From positions 1,116,001 to 1,180,000 of the forward strand of contig NZ_CP124616.1 of the NCBI RefSeq assembly GCF_029958925.1: a stretch of 64,000 bases of DNA, written 5' to 3'. The notes below the pieces were generated by a model. It was not told where the DNA came from. It ran no database searches and saw nothing but the letters and a program-made list of their open reading frames with translations. Shown here in pieces: positions 36,442 to 45,475 of the stretch (position 1 is the stretch's first letter; every line of letters starts with the position of its first letter). Position numbers and translations under genes: made by a program. This DNA comes from Tropicibacter oceani (GTDB lineage Bacteria > Pseudomonadota > Alphaproteobacteria > Rhodobacterales > Rhodobacteraceae).

Positions 36442-37209
36442 ATGGAGACTCTGCTGCCCGAACTGACCCCCGCCCTTTGGGCGCTTGCCCTTGGAATTGC
36501 GCTGCTTGCGGGCGTCGTCAAGGGCATGGTGGGATTCGCCATGCCGATGATCCTTGTGTCCGGCCTGTCCAGCTTTCTGCCGCCGGGTCTGGCGCTGGCC
36601 GGGCTGATCATCCCCACGGTGGTGACCAATGGCATGCAGGCGCTGCGGCAGGGGCCCGGCGCGGCGCTGGGGTCTGTGCGGCGGTTTCGGGTGTTTTTGC
36701 TGGTCGGGCTGGTGTTCCTGATGGGATCGTCACTGTTGGTGGCGGTCATGCCGGAACGGCTGTTCCTGCTGGCCATCGGCGTGCCCGTGGTTTTGTTCGT
36801 GGTGCTGCAACTGGCGGGCTGGCAGCCGCAGATCGCCGCCGGGAACCAAAAGGTCGAGGCGGCGATTGGCGCCTTTGCCGGGTTCATCGGCGGCATGTCC
36901 GGGGTCTGGGGGCCGCCGACGGTGGCCTATCTGACCGCCCTCGGCACGGAAAAGCGCGAACAGATGCGGGTGCAGGGGGTGATCTATGGTCTTGGGGCCG
37001 TGGCGCTGACCGTGGCGCATGTCGGGTCGGGCATCCTGAACGAACGGACGATCTGGCTGTCGCTGGCGCTGCTGGGGCCTGCGGTTCTGGGCATGTGGCT
37101 GGGCGGCATGGTGCAGGACCGGATCGACCAACGCGCCTTTCGCCGCGCGACGCTGGTTGTTCTGCTGGTCGCCGGGCTGAACCTGCTGCGCCGCGCCTTT
37201 CTGGCCTGA
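36442..37209 (+). CDS. Sulfite exporter TauE/SafE family permease
   Basis: A 255-residue inner-membrane protein with about eight hydrophobic helices. The TauE/SafE pattern is clear in 'ALALGIALLAGVVKGMVGFAMPMILVSGL' and 'AFAGFIGGMSGVWGPPTVAYLTAL' (two repeats with the Gly/Pro-rich re-entrant motif). Family members export sulfoacetate, sulfite or other organic anions; the cargo here is unknown. It is divergent from mcd. Confidence 0.9.
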   Translation: METLLPELTPALWALALGIALLAGVVKGMVGFAMPMILVSGLSSFLPPGLALAGLIIPTVVTNGMQALRQGPGAALGSVRRFRVFLLVGLVFLMGSSLLVAVMPERLFLLAIGVPVVLFVVLQLAGWQPQIAAGNQKVEAAIGAFAGFIGGMSGVWGPPTVAYLTALGTEKREQMRVQGVIYGLGAVALTVAHVGSGILNERTIWLSLALLGPAVLGMWLGGMVQDRIDQRAFRRATLVVLLVAGLNLLRRAFLA

Positions 37210-37232
37210 AGGGCGCGCCTGTCCCGCCCGGG

Positions 37233-38159
37233 TCATATGGCGGTGCGATCCGCCCCCTTGAGGCCCAGCATCGCGCGCGCTTCGTCCGGGGTTGCGACCT
37301 CGCGGCCCAGATCCTCGACAATGCGGCGGACCTTTTCGACCTGCTGGGCATTGCTGGTGGCCAGTTCGCCGCGCGCGATGAACAGGCTGTCCTCCAGCCC
37401 GACGCGCACATGCCCGCCCATGGCCGCCGACATCGCCGCCATCGGCATCTGGTGCCGTCCCGCCGCCAGCACCGAGAACATGTAGTCCTCGCCGAACAGC
37501 TTGTCGGCGATGCGTTTCATGTGGGTCAGGTTTTCCGGGTCCGCGCCGATGCCCCCCAGCACGCCAAAGACGAACTGCAGGAAGAGCGGCCCCTGCACCA
37601 GCCCGCGATCCAGAAAGTGCCGCAGCATGTACAGGTGGCTGACGTCGTAGCACTCGAACTCGAACCGCGCGCCGCGCTCGGCCCCCATCTGGGTCAGAAC
37701 CTGCGCAATGTCGCGCGGCGTGTTCTTGAACACCATATCCTCCGAGGCTTCGAGGAACGGCTTTTCCCAATCGTGTTTCCATTCGGTGATGCGGTCTGCT
37801 GCCGGGTAGGTGGCAAAGTTCATCGACCCCATGTTCAGGCTGCACATTTCCGGTTCGATCCGCTTGGGTGCGGCAAGGCGCTGTTCCAGCGTCATGCTGG
37901 CGTTGCCCCCGGTGGTGATGTTCAGCACCGCCCCCGTCGCCTGTTTGAGACGCGGCAGGAAGGCCATGAAATCCTCGGGGCTGGACGAGGGGCGGCCATC
38001 CAAGGGATCGCGCGCATGAAGGTGCAGGATGGCGGCCCCCGCCTCGGCGGCGTCCAGCGATTGCCCGGTGATGTCCTCCGGCGTGACCGGCAGATGCGGC
38101 GACATGGACGGCGTGTGGATCGAGCCGGTGACGGCGCAGGTGATCAGGATCTTGGACAT
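37233..38159 (-). CDS. BKACE family (3-keto-5-aminohexanoate cleavage-like) enzyme
   Basis: A 308-residue TIM barrel of the DUF849/BKACE family, zinc-dependent enzymes that condense a beta-keto acid with acetyl-CoA. The start at 38159 ('MSKILITCAVTGSIHTPSMSPHLPVTPEDI') fits the family; the frame is open 30 codons further. Seen: 'GAAILHLHARDPLDGRP' (metal-binding HxH), 'PEMCSLNMGSMNFA', 'RFEFECYDVSHLY' and 'HVRVGLEDSLFIARGELATSNAQQVEKVRRI'. The substrate cannot be told from sequence. Confidence 0.9.
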   Translation of the reverse strand: MSKILITCAVTGSIHTPSMSPHLPVTPEDITGQSLDAAEAGAAILHLHARDPLDGRPSSSPEDFMAFLPRLKQATGAVLNITTGGNASMTLEQRLAAPKRIEPEMCSLNMGSMNFATYPAADRITEWKHDWEKPFLEASEDMVFKNTPRDIAQVLTQMGAERGARFEFECYDVSHLYMLRHFLDRGLVQGPLFLQFVFGVLGGIGADPENLTHMKRIADKLFGEDYMFSVLAAGRHQMPMAAMSAAMGGHVRVGLEDSLFIARGELATSNAQQVEKVRRIVEDLGREVATPDEARAMLGLKGADRTAI

Positions 38160-38300
38160 CGGGCGCTTTCTTTCAGGGCGGCCTTGCGGCGGTAAAGCCG
38201 GGGGGCTGGCATCCCTCCGGCCGATTTCATCGACAAAGGCATCGTTCACGATTGCTGCCGGGCGGGCAAGGGCGCGCCCGGGGACGGGGTCGCCTGCGGC

Positions 38301-40214
38301 TCAGAACCCGGCAAAGACCGTCAGCAAATCCTGTTCCAGCCCGGAGATCTGGGCTTCCAGCGCGTTGATCCTGTCAAAGTTGCCGGCAATCTCGGTTTCG
38401 GTCTTGTCCAGCGCGGTCAGGTAACGGTCGCGCAGGGCCTCTTGTTTGACGCTGTCCAGGTTCTCGCGCAGGCGCTTTTGTTCCTGGGTCAATCCGTCAT
38501 AGCGCCCGCGCAGCGACTCGATCTCGCGCTTGGCGGCGTCGATCCGGGTCTTGAGGGCGCGGGCGTCGTCAAAGGCCGCGCGGTGTTCGTCAGACAGGCT
38601 GACCTGGCCCGAGGCGATCTCGGCCAGGATACTGGCGAAATTGCCGTCGCCGATGCGCACCTGCCGCTGGTACACGGCTTTTTCTGTCAGGCTGATCACG
38701 CCTTTGCCATCGGTGACCGGGGCGGTGATGCGATAGAACCAATCGCCATGTTCGATGGTGCCGGTGGCGCCGTCGATATCGCCAAACCCCTTGGGGTGCT
38801 CGACGGTGAACAGATCGACCATTTCCGGCATGGCGCCAGAATAGGTGGTGGTGCGGGTGTTCTGGAATTCCATCGTCAGTGTGCCCTGCATGTGGACCAG
38901 GGTGGTCAGGGCATAGCGCTCGGTGCTGTCGGTCAGGATCGTGCTGCCGGTTGCGGCGGCAAAGGGCAGCAGCCGGGTCTGACCGGCCAGCATCCCGTCA
39001 AACCGGGCATCCCCGACAAAGCCGTCCTTGTCCTGGACCGACACCAGCCCCGGGGCCAGCGGTTGATCGGCATGGATCGCGGCGGCCAGCAGGATCGAGT
39101 CCTCCATTTCGTCCGGGCGATACAGCCCGCGAATGTCCGGCTCGATCGGCAGGTCCAGGTACATCAGGTTTGCGGTGCGGCCATCTTGCAGATCGACGGG
39201 ATTGGGCAGGGCATAGCGCAGGATGCCGCTGCTTTGCAGTTGCGTTCCCTCGGACTCGCTGCCGGAAACCATCACCGGCTCCATTTCCATCTTTGGCGCG
39301 GGCGCCGCGCGGGCGCTTGCCATGGCCATCAGCCCGACACCGCTGTCGGCCTGCACGTCGATGGGCACCGGATGGGTGCCATCGGCCTCGTTCCTGGCGA
39401 TCATCAGCGGATTGATCAGATCGCGCCGATAGGCGACCGGCGCGCCGGTGGTCAGAGTCAGGTCAACATCCTGCCAATCCGCGCCCGACACGTTTTCAAA
39501 GGTGGCCCAGCCCTGCAGGCGCCCTTCGTCCAGCAGCAACCGCCACGAATTCTTCCAGGCGGCCGCCTCGGTCACATAGGACAGATCAACGGCGCGCGGG
39601 GTGTCCGCGGCAAGAGTCAGGTCGAACTGGCGGACATCCGCGGCGATCCGGGACTGGTCCATCGCCCTGGCCAGGTGCTGCGCGGCCTCTTGGGAAAAGG
39701 TCACCTTGGTGCCGGGAAGCAGCACCACCTCGGCCACGCCATCCTGGGTCAGCAGCAGGGCTGCCAGACGGTCCACCCGCTGCGTATCCTCGACCGCATC
39801 AAAGCGGCGCAGCCCCATGACCCGGCCCGTGGTGCTGCCAAGCGCGGTGGTCAGAGTGACCTCCTGGCCTTTCAAAGCCTCAAGCAGGGCAGGGGTGTCG
39901 GTGGGAATGCCGGCGGCAAATTCCGTTTCGCGCAGGGCGGCGGCGGCCGAACCCGGCGTGTCGGTCTGCAGGTCCACCACACCGCCCGCCGGATCGCGCA
40001 CGATCAAGGAGGCCAGCACGTCGCTGGAGGCCGCCGCCGGCACGGCAAACCGGATCCGGGTGCCGCTTGTCTCGGCGGTCATGGTATAGCGGGCGATCCC
40101 GGCCTGCCCCAGTTCGATGCTGGTGATTTCCGGGAGGGCCTGGGCCTGGGCCAGTCCGGCAAGACCGGTGCTGATCATCAGGGCGGCAGGCAGGGTCAGA
40201 GTGGGGCGGACCAT
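38301..40214 (-). CDS. DUF4139 domain secreted protein
   Basis: The protein has 637 residues from the ATG at 40214 (GGAGACC upstream). A signal peptide ('LTLPAALMISTGLAGLAQAQA') leads a beta-rich protein. The core around 'WKNSWRLLLDEGRLQGWATFENVSGADWQDVDLTLTTGAP' matches DUF4139. The C-terminal 130 residues are a coiled coil ('LKTRIDAAKREIESLRGRYDGLTQEQKRLRENLDSV'). The function of the family is unknown; it is periplasmic or surface-associated. Confidence 0.8.
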   Translation of the reverse strand: MVRPTLTLPAALMISTGLAGLAQAQALPEITSIELGQAGIARYTMTAETSGTRIRFAVPAAASSDVLASLIVRDPAGGVVDLQTDTPGSAAAALRETEFAAGIPTDTPALLEALKGQEVTLTTALGSTTGRVMGLRRFDAVEDTQRVDRLAALLLTQDGVAEVVLLPGTKVTFSQEAAQHLARAMDQSRIAADVRQFDLTLAADTPRAVDLSYVTEAAAWKNSWRLLLDEGRLQGWATFENVSGADWQDVDLTLTTGAPVAYRRDLINPLMIARNEADGTHPVPIDVQADSGVGLMAMASARAAPAPKMEMEPVMVSGSESEGTQLQSSGILRYALPNPVDLQDGRTANLMYLDLPIEPDIRGLYRPDEMEDSILLAAAIHADQPLAPGLVSVQDKDGFVGDARFDGMLAGQTRLLPFAAATGSTILTDSTERYALTTLVHMQGTLTMEFQNTRTTTYSGAMPEMVDLFTVEHPKGFGDIDGATGTIEHGDWFYRITAPVTDGKGVISLTEKAVYQRQVRIGDGNFASILAEIASGQVSLSDEHRAAFDDARALKTRIDAAKREIESLRGRYDGLTQEQKRLRENLDSVKQEALRDRYLTALDKTETEIAGNFDRINALEAQISGLEQDLLTVFAGF

Positions 40215-40587
40215 GGCGGGTCTCCTTTTCAAAGGGCTGTCATCGGGCAGGCGCGGGCCAACCGGCCCCCTTGCATGGCACAAGGCCCGAAATCCGTGTC
40301 GGGCGCACTGGGGGAAAACCCCCATTTGCGGCGCCAAGGCCGCCAACCGGCAAGCTCCTGCCACCTTGCGGCGCGGGGTCCTGGCAAGGCGCGCCGCATT
40401 CCTGACCATTGTCGCGATTTTCGCAGCGCATGCCAGCCCCGGTTTCCGCCTTGCCCGTGTCCGCTGCACCCCCTTTCTGGGGGATTGCTCATGCCGCAGG
40501 AAAAGGTCTGGAAATGATCCTGCGCGGCGCCCATCCTTGGGCTATCGTGTTCCCGGGCAGCTGGCCCGGAGACCAACAAAGGAACCG
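40215..40587. other. Divergent gap between two secreted-protein genes
   Basis: 373 bp with no convincing gene. It holds a small hairpin GGGGG-AAAA-CCCCC at 40310-40323. It probably carries promoters for the DUF4139 gene (minus) and the 293-residue gene (plus). I saw no clear -35/-10 pair. Confidence 0.5.
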
Positions 40588-41469
40588 ATGATGAAACCGA
40601 CGACCGCAGCCCTTGCCGTGCTGGCCCTGAGTGTCGGGGCCAAGGCGGGCGCTGCCGATCAGGCCGCACTGTTTGCGCTGCGCGATGCCCTTGCCCCGGG
40701 CGAATGCACGATGACCCAGGGGCTGACCAGCCAGCCCTTTGGCGACGGTGTCCTGCACCGGGTACCCTGCCGGATGGGTTTTGCCGATCAGCTGTCGGTG
40801 ATGATCCTGGAACGCGGCGGCGCCCTTGTGCCGCTATTGTTCACCGAACCGACCTTTGATTTCGACTATGGCCCCGACGACCAGATCGACTGGGCGCACC
40901 CGCGGATCGGCGATGTCTTCAGCTCTGCCCTGATCTCGTCCGCGCAGGTCCAGCCGATGACCGGCACCATCGAAAGCAGCACCCGCATTGCCCCCGGCGT
41001 GGGCGAAGGCGCCTTTGTCTACCGCTACGAGATCAGCGAATGGGGCGCGGTTCTGACCGAGGCGGCGCTGGTGCTGGACAGCGGCCAGCAGATCGCGCTT
41101 TGGCCGCCCCGCCCGCCCTCGATCCTGGACGAACTGGGCCTGGCCCATGATCTGCAAGGCTTTGAAGCGCAACAGACACCCGACTGGACACTGCCTGATC
41201 CAGGCGGGATCGTCGCGCTGCTTGCGCTGGGTTTTCCATCACAGGACCAGGCCGAAGGCCGCCCCAGGCTTTTGCTGGAAATGGCGCAAGAGGGGACAAG
41301 GATCGCCGCAAACGTGCTGGAAACCGGCTGGGCCGACGATTCCGTGGCCGGTCAGGTGTTTCGGGTACTGCTGGAACAGGCCGGCGACGGCTGGGTGGTG
41401 ACGGGGCTGGGGCGGGCCACGGTCTGCTGGCGCGGATCGCCGCGCGTCACGACCGGCGCCTGCCCCTGA
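40588..41469 (+). CDS. Secreted protein, unknown
   Basis: The protein has 293 residues with a signal peptide ('PTTAALAVLALSVGAKAGAAD'). The start is the ATG at 40588 or 40591, with AAAGGA upstream. The mature protein has paired cysteines near each end ('GECTMTQG', 'HRVPCRMGF', 'ATVCWRG', 'TTGACP') that could form disulfides. I recognise no family. It is divergent from the DUF4139 gene and convergent with glpD. Confidence 0.75.
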   Translation: MMKPTTAALAVLALSVGAKAGAADQAALFALRDALAPGECTMTQGLTSQPFGDGVLHRVPCRMGFADQLSVMILERGGALVPLLFTEPTFDFDYGPDDQIDWAHPRIGDVFSSALISSAQVQPMTGTIESSTRIAPGVGEGAFVYRYEISEWGAVLTEAALVLDSGQQIALWPPRPPSILDELGLAHDLQGFEAQQTPDWTLPDPGGIVALLALGFPSQDQAEGRPRLLLEMAQEGTRIAANVLETGWADDSVAGQVFRVLLEQAGDGWVVTGLGRATVCWRGSPRVTTGACP

Positions 41470-41483
41470 CCCCTTCGCGGGCG

Positions 41484-43058
41484 TCAGCGCTGCCGCGCCG
41501 CCATCCAATCGTCCAGCGCGGCGATCTGCGCGGCGCTCAGGCGCAGGCCCAGCTTGTTGCGCCGCCAGACCACGTCTTCGGCGGTGCGGGCGTATTCCTT
41601 GTCCATCAGCCAGATCACTTCGGCCTCGGTCAGGGTTGCCCCGAAATCGCGGCCCAGGTCGGCGGGCGTCTTGGCGGTTCCCAGGATCTCCGCTGCCTCG
41701 GTGCCATAGGCGCGCACCATCCGGCGCGCCCAGCGGTCCCCCAGAAAGGCAAAGCGCGCGCGCAGATCGTCGATCAGCCGGTCGACGCCGGTCACCGGGA
41801 AATCCCCGCCGGGCAGAGGCACCCCTGCGGTCCAGGCACCGGCAAGCCCCGGCAGATGGTCGGCCAGCTTGTCCATCGCGCTTTCGGCGAGGCGGCGATA
41901 GGTGGTGATCTTGCCGCCAAAGATGTTCAGCAGCGGCGCGCCGTCGCTGTCCAGCTTCAGCGTATAATCCCGCGTCGCCGCCGAGGCACTGCTGGCCCCG
42001 TCGTCGAACAGCGGGCGCACGCCGGAATAGCTCCAGACCACGTCGTCCTCGGTCAGGCTTTGGGCAAAATACTGGTTGGCGAAGTCGATCAGATAGCGCC
42101 GTTCCTCGGGGGTGCATTCGGGCCGGTCCGATGGGCTGGCATGGTCGGCGTCGGTGGTCCCGATCAGGGTGAAATCGCCTTCGTAGGGGATGGCAAAGAT
42201 GATCCGCCCGTCGGTCCCCTGGAAGAAATAGCATTTGTCGTGATCATACAGCCGCCGCGTCACGATATGGCTGCCGCGCACCAGCCGCACCCCTTCGCGG
42301 GAATTCAGCCGCACGGTCTGGCGGATGATGTCGCCCACCCAGGGGCCTCCGGCGTTGATCAGGATGCGGGCCTTGTGCGCCTGCGTCTTGCCGGTTTCGG
42401 TGTCTTGCGTTTCGATGTGCCACAGTCCGTTTTCGCGGGTGGCGGACACGACCCTTGTCCGGGTCATGATCTGCGCGCCGCGCGCCTGCGCATCGCGGGC
42501 GTTCAGCACGACCAGCCGCGAATCCTCGATCCAGCAGTCGGAATATTCATAGGCGCGGGCAAAGCGGTCTTGCAGCGGCGCGCCCTCGGCCGTGCCTTTC
42601 AGGTCCAGCGTCCGGGTGCCGGGCAGGATCTTGCGCCCGCCCAGGTGGTCATACAGGAACAGTCCCAGCCGGATCAGCCAGGCGGGGCGGCGACCCTTCA
42701 TCCAGGGCATGAACAGCCCCAGCAGGCGCGATGTCGGGGTGTCCGATTCGAACCGCATGTCCTTGTGATAAGGCAGCACGAACCGCATCGGCCAGCTGAT
42801 GTGCGGCATCGCCCGAAGCAGGGTTTCGCGCTCGATCAGCGCCTCTCGGACCAGCCGGAATTCGAAATATTCAAGGTAGCGCAGGCCGCCGTGGAACAGC
42901 TTGGTCGAGGCTGAAGAGGTCGCCGAGGCCAGATCGTTCATCTCGGCAAGGCTGACCGAAAGCCCGCGCCCGGCCGCGTCGCGGGCAATGCCGCAGCCAT
43001 TGATGCCGCCGCCGATGATGAACAGGTCGCGGATGGTATCGTCAGCCGTCTGCGGCAT
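41484..43058 (-). CDS. glpD: Glycerol-3-phosphate dehydrogenase (aerobic, FAD)
   Basis: Oxidises sn-glycerol-3-phosphate to dihydroxyacetone phosphate at the membrane and passes electrons to ubiquinone. The 524 residues have the FAD loop 'DLFIIGGGINGCGIARDAAGRGLSVSLAE', 'ASSTKLFHGGLRYLEYFEF', 'LINAGGPWVGDII' and 'FAIPYEGDFTLIGTTDADH'. The start at 43058 gives the standard N-terminus; the open frame goes to 43268. It is divergent from glpR. Confidence 0.95.
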   Translation of the reverse strand: MPQTADDTIRDLFIIGGGINGCGIARDAAGRGLSVSLAEMNDLASATSSASTKLFHGGLRYLEYFEFRLVREALIERETLLRAMPHISWPMRFVLPYHKDMRFESDTPTSRLLGLFMPWMKGRRPAWLIRLGLFLYDHLGGRKILPGTRTLDLKGTAEGAPLQDRFARAYEYSDCWIEDSRLVVLNARDAQARGAQIMTRTRVVSATRENGLWHIETQDTETGKTQAHKARILINAGGPWVGDIIRQTVRLNSREGVRLVRGSHIVTRRLYDHDKCYFFQGTDGRIIFAIPYEGDFTLIGTTDADHASPSDRPECTPEERRYLIDFANQYFAQSLTEDDVVWSYSGVRPLFDDGASSASAATRDYTLKLDSDGAPLLNIFGGKITTYRRLAESAMDKLADHLPGLAGAWTAGVPLPGGDFPVTGVDRLIDDLRARFAFLGDRWARRMVRAYGTEAAEILGTAKTPADLGRDFGATLTEAEVIWLMDKEYARTAEDVVWRRNKLGLRLSAAQIAALDDWMAARQR

Positions 43059-43120
43059 GGGAATCCCCCTTGGGTTGATGCGCCCGGGTATGTTCTTATT
43101 TCCGCGATATGGCAAGAAAT

Positions 43121-43203
43121 TTGTTCGTATGGGTTCGGTTTTGCCCCGTTTTGCCGGCTTGAAGAGTGATTTCCAAAAGTGGATACGCGTTTTTGTTCGG
43201 TTT
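43121..43203. promoter_or_regulatory. Repeated TTGTTCG/GTTCGGTTT motifs between glpD and glpR
   Basis: TTGTTCG occurs at 43121-43127 and 43193-43199, and GTTCGGTTT at 43133-43141 and 43195-43203. These may be DeoR-type operator repeats through which GlpR controls glpD and itself. No match to a known consensus was tested. Confidence 0.4.
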
Positions 43204-43266
43204 CGCTTGTGCCTGTTGGGGCGGGCGTTATGCTTGGCGCTGACCTCAGCCTTGGACCGCCCGCGC

Positions 43267-44031
43267 ATGTCTCAGACCTTTCGCCACCCCGAAATCCTGG
43301 AAATCGCCCGCAGGCAGGGCAAGGTCACGGTCGAGGGGCTGGCCGGTCATTTCGGCGTGACGTTGCAGACCATCCGCCGCGACCTGACCGAACTGGGCGA
43401 GGCCGGCAAGCTCGAGCGTGTGCACGGCGGGGCAGTCCTGCCGTCGGGGACGACGAACATCGGCTATGACGAACGCCGGGCGATCAACGCGGCGGGCAAG
43501 GCGGCCATGGCACAGGCCTGCGCCGCGCGCATCCCCGACGACATTTCCCTGTTCCTCAACATCGGCACCAGCACCGAGGCCGTCGCCAGCGCCCTGCTGG
43601 GCCATCGCAACCTGATGGTGGTGACCAACAACATGAACGTCGCGACCATCCTGGCCGCGAACCCCGATTGCGAGGTCATCGTGACCGGCGGCCAGTTGCG
43701 CCGCGCCGATGGCGGGCTGGTCGGCAACCTGGCCGCCGAGACGATCCGCCAGTTCAAGTTCGACATGGCGGTGATCGGCTGCTCTGCCCTCGATGCCGAG
43801 GGCGACATGCTGGACTATGACATTCAGGAAATCAGCGTCAGTCAGACGATCCTGCGGCAATCGCGGCGCACCCTGCTGGTGGCGGATCACACCAAGTTCA
43901 CCCGAAGCGCCCCGGTTCGAATCGCCTCTTTGGCGGAAATCGACGTCTTTGTGACCGATCGCCCGCTGCCCGGGGGGCTGGATGCGGCCTGCCGCACCTG
44001 GGGCTGTGATGTCGTGGTGACGCAGGGCTGA
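43267..44031 (+). CDS. glpR: DeoR-family regulator, GlpR-like
   Basis: The protein has 254 residues: an N-terminal DeoR helix-turn-helix ('VTVEGLAGHFGVTLQTIRRDLTELGEAGKLERVHGGAV') and a sugar-phosphate sensor domain ('LFLNIGTSTEAVASALLGHRNLMVVTNNMNVA', 'ADHTKFTRSAPVRIASLAEIDVFVTD'). Its divergent position beside glpD supports GlpR, a repressor relieved by glycerol-3-phosphate. No strong ribosome site precedes the start. Confidence 0.87.
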   Translation: MSQTFRHPEILEIARRQGKVTVEGLAGHFGVTLQTIRRDLTELGEAGKLERVHGGAVLPSGTTNIGYDERRAINAAGKAAMAQACAARIPDDISLFLNIGTSTEAVASALLGHRNLMVVTNNMNVATILAANPDCEVIVTGGQLRRADGGLVGNLAAETIRQFKFDMAVIGCSALDAEGDMLDYDIQEISVSQTILRQSRRTLLVADHTKFTRSAPVRIASLAEIDVFVTDRPLPGGLDAACRTWGCDVVVTQG

Positions 44032-44101
44032 CACGCAGTCGCATATCAGCACAATACGCGAACTGGCGCGGCGTCACGATTTCACTGTCGATGATGGGAT
44101 T

Positions 44102-44177
<76 letters not shown>

Positions 44178-44269
44178 ATCAGTGTTGGTACCAAAGGCAC
44201 CGTTCGCGGGTGATTACGCAATGCTGCGGGCGGGATCAAGCGGAAAAATCCCGCCCTGCAACAAATTCT

Positions 44270-44596
44270 TCAGGACTCGTCGTCGCCGTCGCTTGCGACG
44301 TCGGCAATATCGTCCAACGACACGTTGTCGTCGTCTTCGTCTTCCAGAACATCGTCATCGTCCAGATCGACTTCGACATCGTCATCGTCCAGCAGATCGA
44401 CCTCATCGGTTTCCTCTGCGGCGGCCGCTTTCGACGCCTTGTCAGCCGCATCGGCCAGGATCTGGCCGCGCTTGCCGGTCTCAAGGTTCACGACCTCACC
44501 GGTATAGGGGCTGACGATCGGATTCTTGTTCAGGTCATAAAAACGCTTGCCCGTGGTCGGGCAGACGCGTTTTACACCCCATTCTTCTTTGGGCAT
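44270..44596 (-). CDS. TIGR02300 family protein
   Basis: The protein has 108 residues. The N-terminal half is the TIGR02300 signature ('EEWGVKRVCPTTGKRFYDLN' and 'KNPIVSPYTGE'), resembling a small zinc-like motif. The C-terminal half is a very acidic Asp/Glu-rich tail ('DLLDDDDVEVDLDDDD', 'LEDEDDDNVSLDD'). The family is limited to alphaproteobacteria and has no known function. AGGGA precedes the start. Confidence 0.93.
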   Translation of the reverse strand: MPKEEWGVKRVCPTTGKRFYDLNKNPIVSPYTGEVVNLETGKRGQILADAADKASKAAAAEETDEVDLLDDDDVEVDLDDDDVLEDEDDDNVSLDDIADVASDGDDES

Positions 44597-44702
44597 CAGA
44601 GATTCCCTTCAAACTCGTGGTCATGTCGACAATCCGGGCCAACTGCCATAACAGGGGGGCCATGTCAAAGGCTTTGGCGCGAAACAGACGGGCAAGCGGC
44701 AT

Positions 44703-45392
44703 ATGGGCCAGATCAACCTACCCGGCAATCCTCCGATCCCGGTGATTCTGCGGCGCTCGGCGCGGGCGCGGCGGTTGTCGCTGCGCCTGTCGCGTCTGGA
44801 CGGGCGCGTCACCCTGACCCTGCCCAAAGGCGTGTCCGAGGCCGAGGGCCGCGATTTCGTGCTGTCCAAGGAAAGCTGGCTGCGCGCGCATCTTGATCAG
44901 CAACAGGCCGAAGTCCCCGTCACCCACGGCGCCCTGCTGCCGCTGCATGGCGCCGACCTGCCGATTCGCCCCGGGTCGGGCCGCGCCGTGCGCCTGACCG
45001 AAACCGCGCTCGAAGTGCCGGGCCACCAGGATCAGGTGCCGCGCCGCGTGCAGGCCTTTGTGAAAACACTGGCGCGGGATCGGCTGGCCGAGGCATCGGA
45101 CCGCTATTCGCAGGCGCTGGGCCGCCCCTATACGCGCCTGACGTTGCGCGACACGCGCTCGCGCTGGGGGTCGTGCACGGCGGATGGCGGGTTGATGTAT
45201 TCCTGGCGGCTGATCCTCGCCCCGCCGGCGGTGCTTGACTACGTCGCCGCGCACGAGGTCGCGCATCTGGCCGAAATGAACCATTCCCCCGCCTTCTGGG
45301 CCGTGGTCGAACGGCTGTACGGCGACTGGAAGGCCCCGCGCCGCTGGCTGCGGACCCAAGGCCCGCAACTGCACCGCTACCGTTTCGACTAG
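44703..45392 (+). CDS. YgjP/SprT-like M48-type metallopeptidase
   Basis: The protein has 229 residues. The C-terminal domain contains 'SRWGSCTADGGLMYSWRLILAPPAVLDYVAAHEVAHLAEMNHSPAFW', with the HExxH zinc motif (HEVAH) and the following His. The N-terminal 'IPVILRRSARARRLSLRLS' fits the DUF45 family. It is a presumed zinc-dependent peptidase; substrate unknown. No strong ribosome site. Confidence 0.9.
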   Translation: MGQINLPGNPPIPVILRRSARARRLSLRLSRLDGRVTLTLPKGVSEAEGRDFVLSKESWLRAHLDQQQAEVPVTHGALLPLHGADLPIRPGSGRAVRLTETALEVPGHQDQVPRRVQAFVKTLARDRLAEASDRYSQALGRPYTRLTLRDTRSRWGSCTADGGLMYSWRLILAPPAVLDYVAAHEVAHLAEMNHSPAFWAVVERLYGDWKAPRRWLRTQGPQLHRYRFD

Positions 45393-45475
45393 TCTCGCCC
45401 GGGCGCCGGTCAGTCAGCCCCCGGGCGACTGTCTTGGGCATTGACGGCCCCGTCAAACGTGATCACAAATCACCC

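Noticed and set aside
40117-40587. Upstream extension of the 293-residue secreted protein
   Set aside because: The extension is Arg-rich, overlaps the DUF4139 gene start and would bury the signal peptide.
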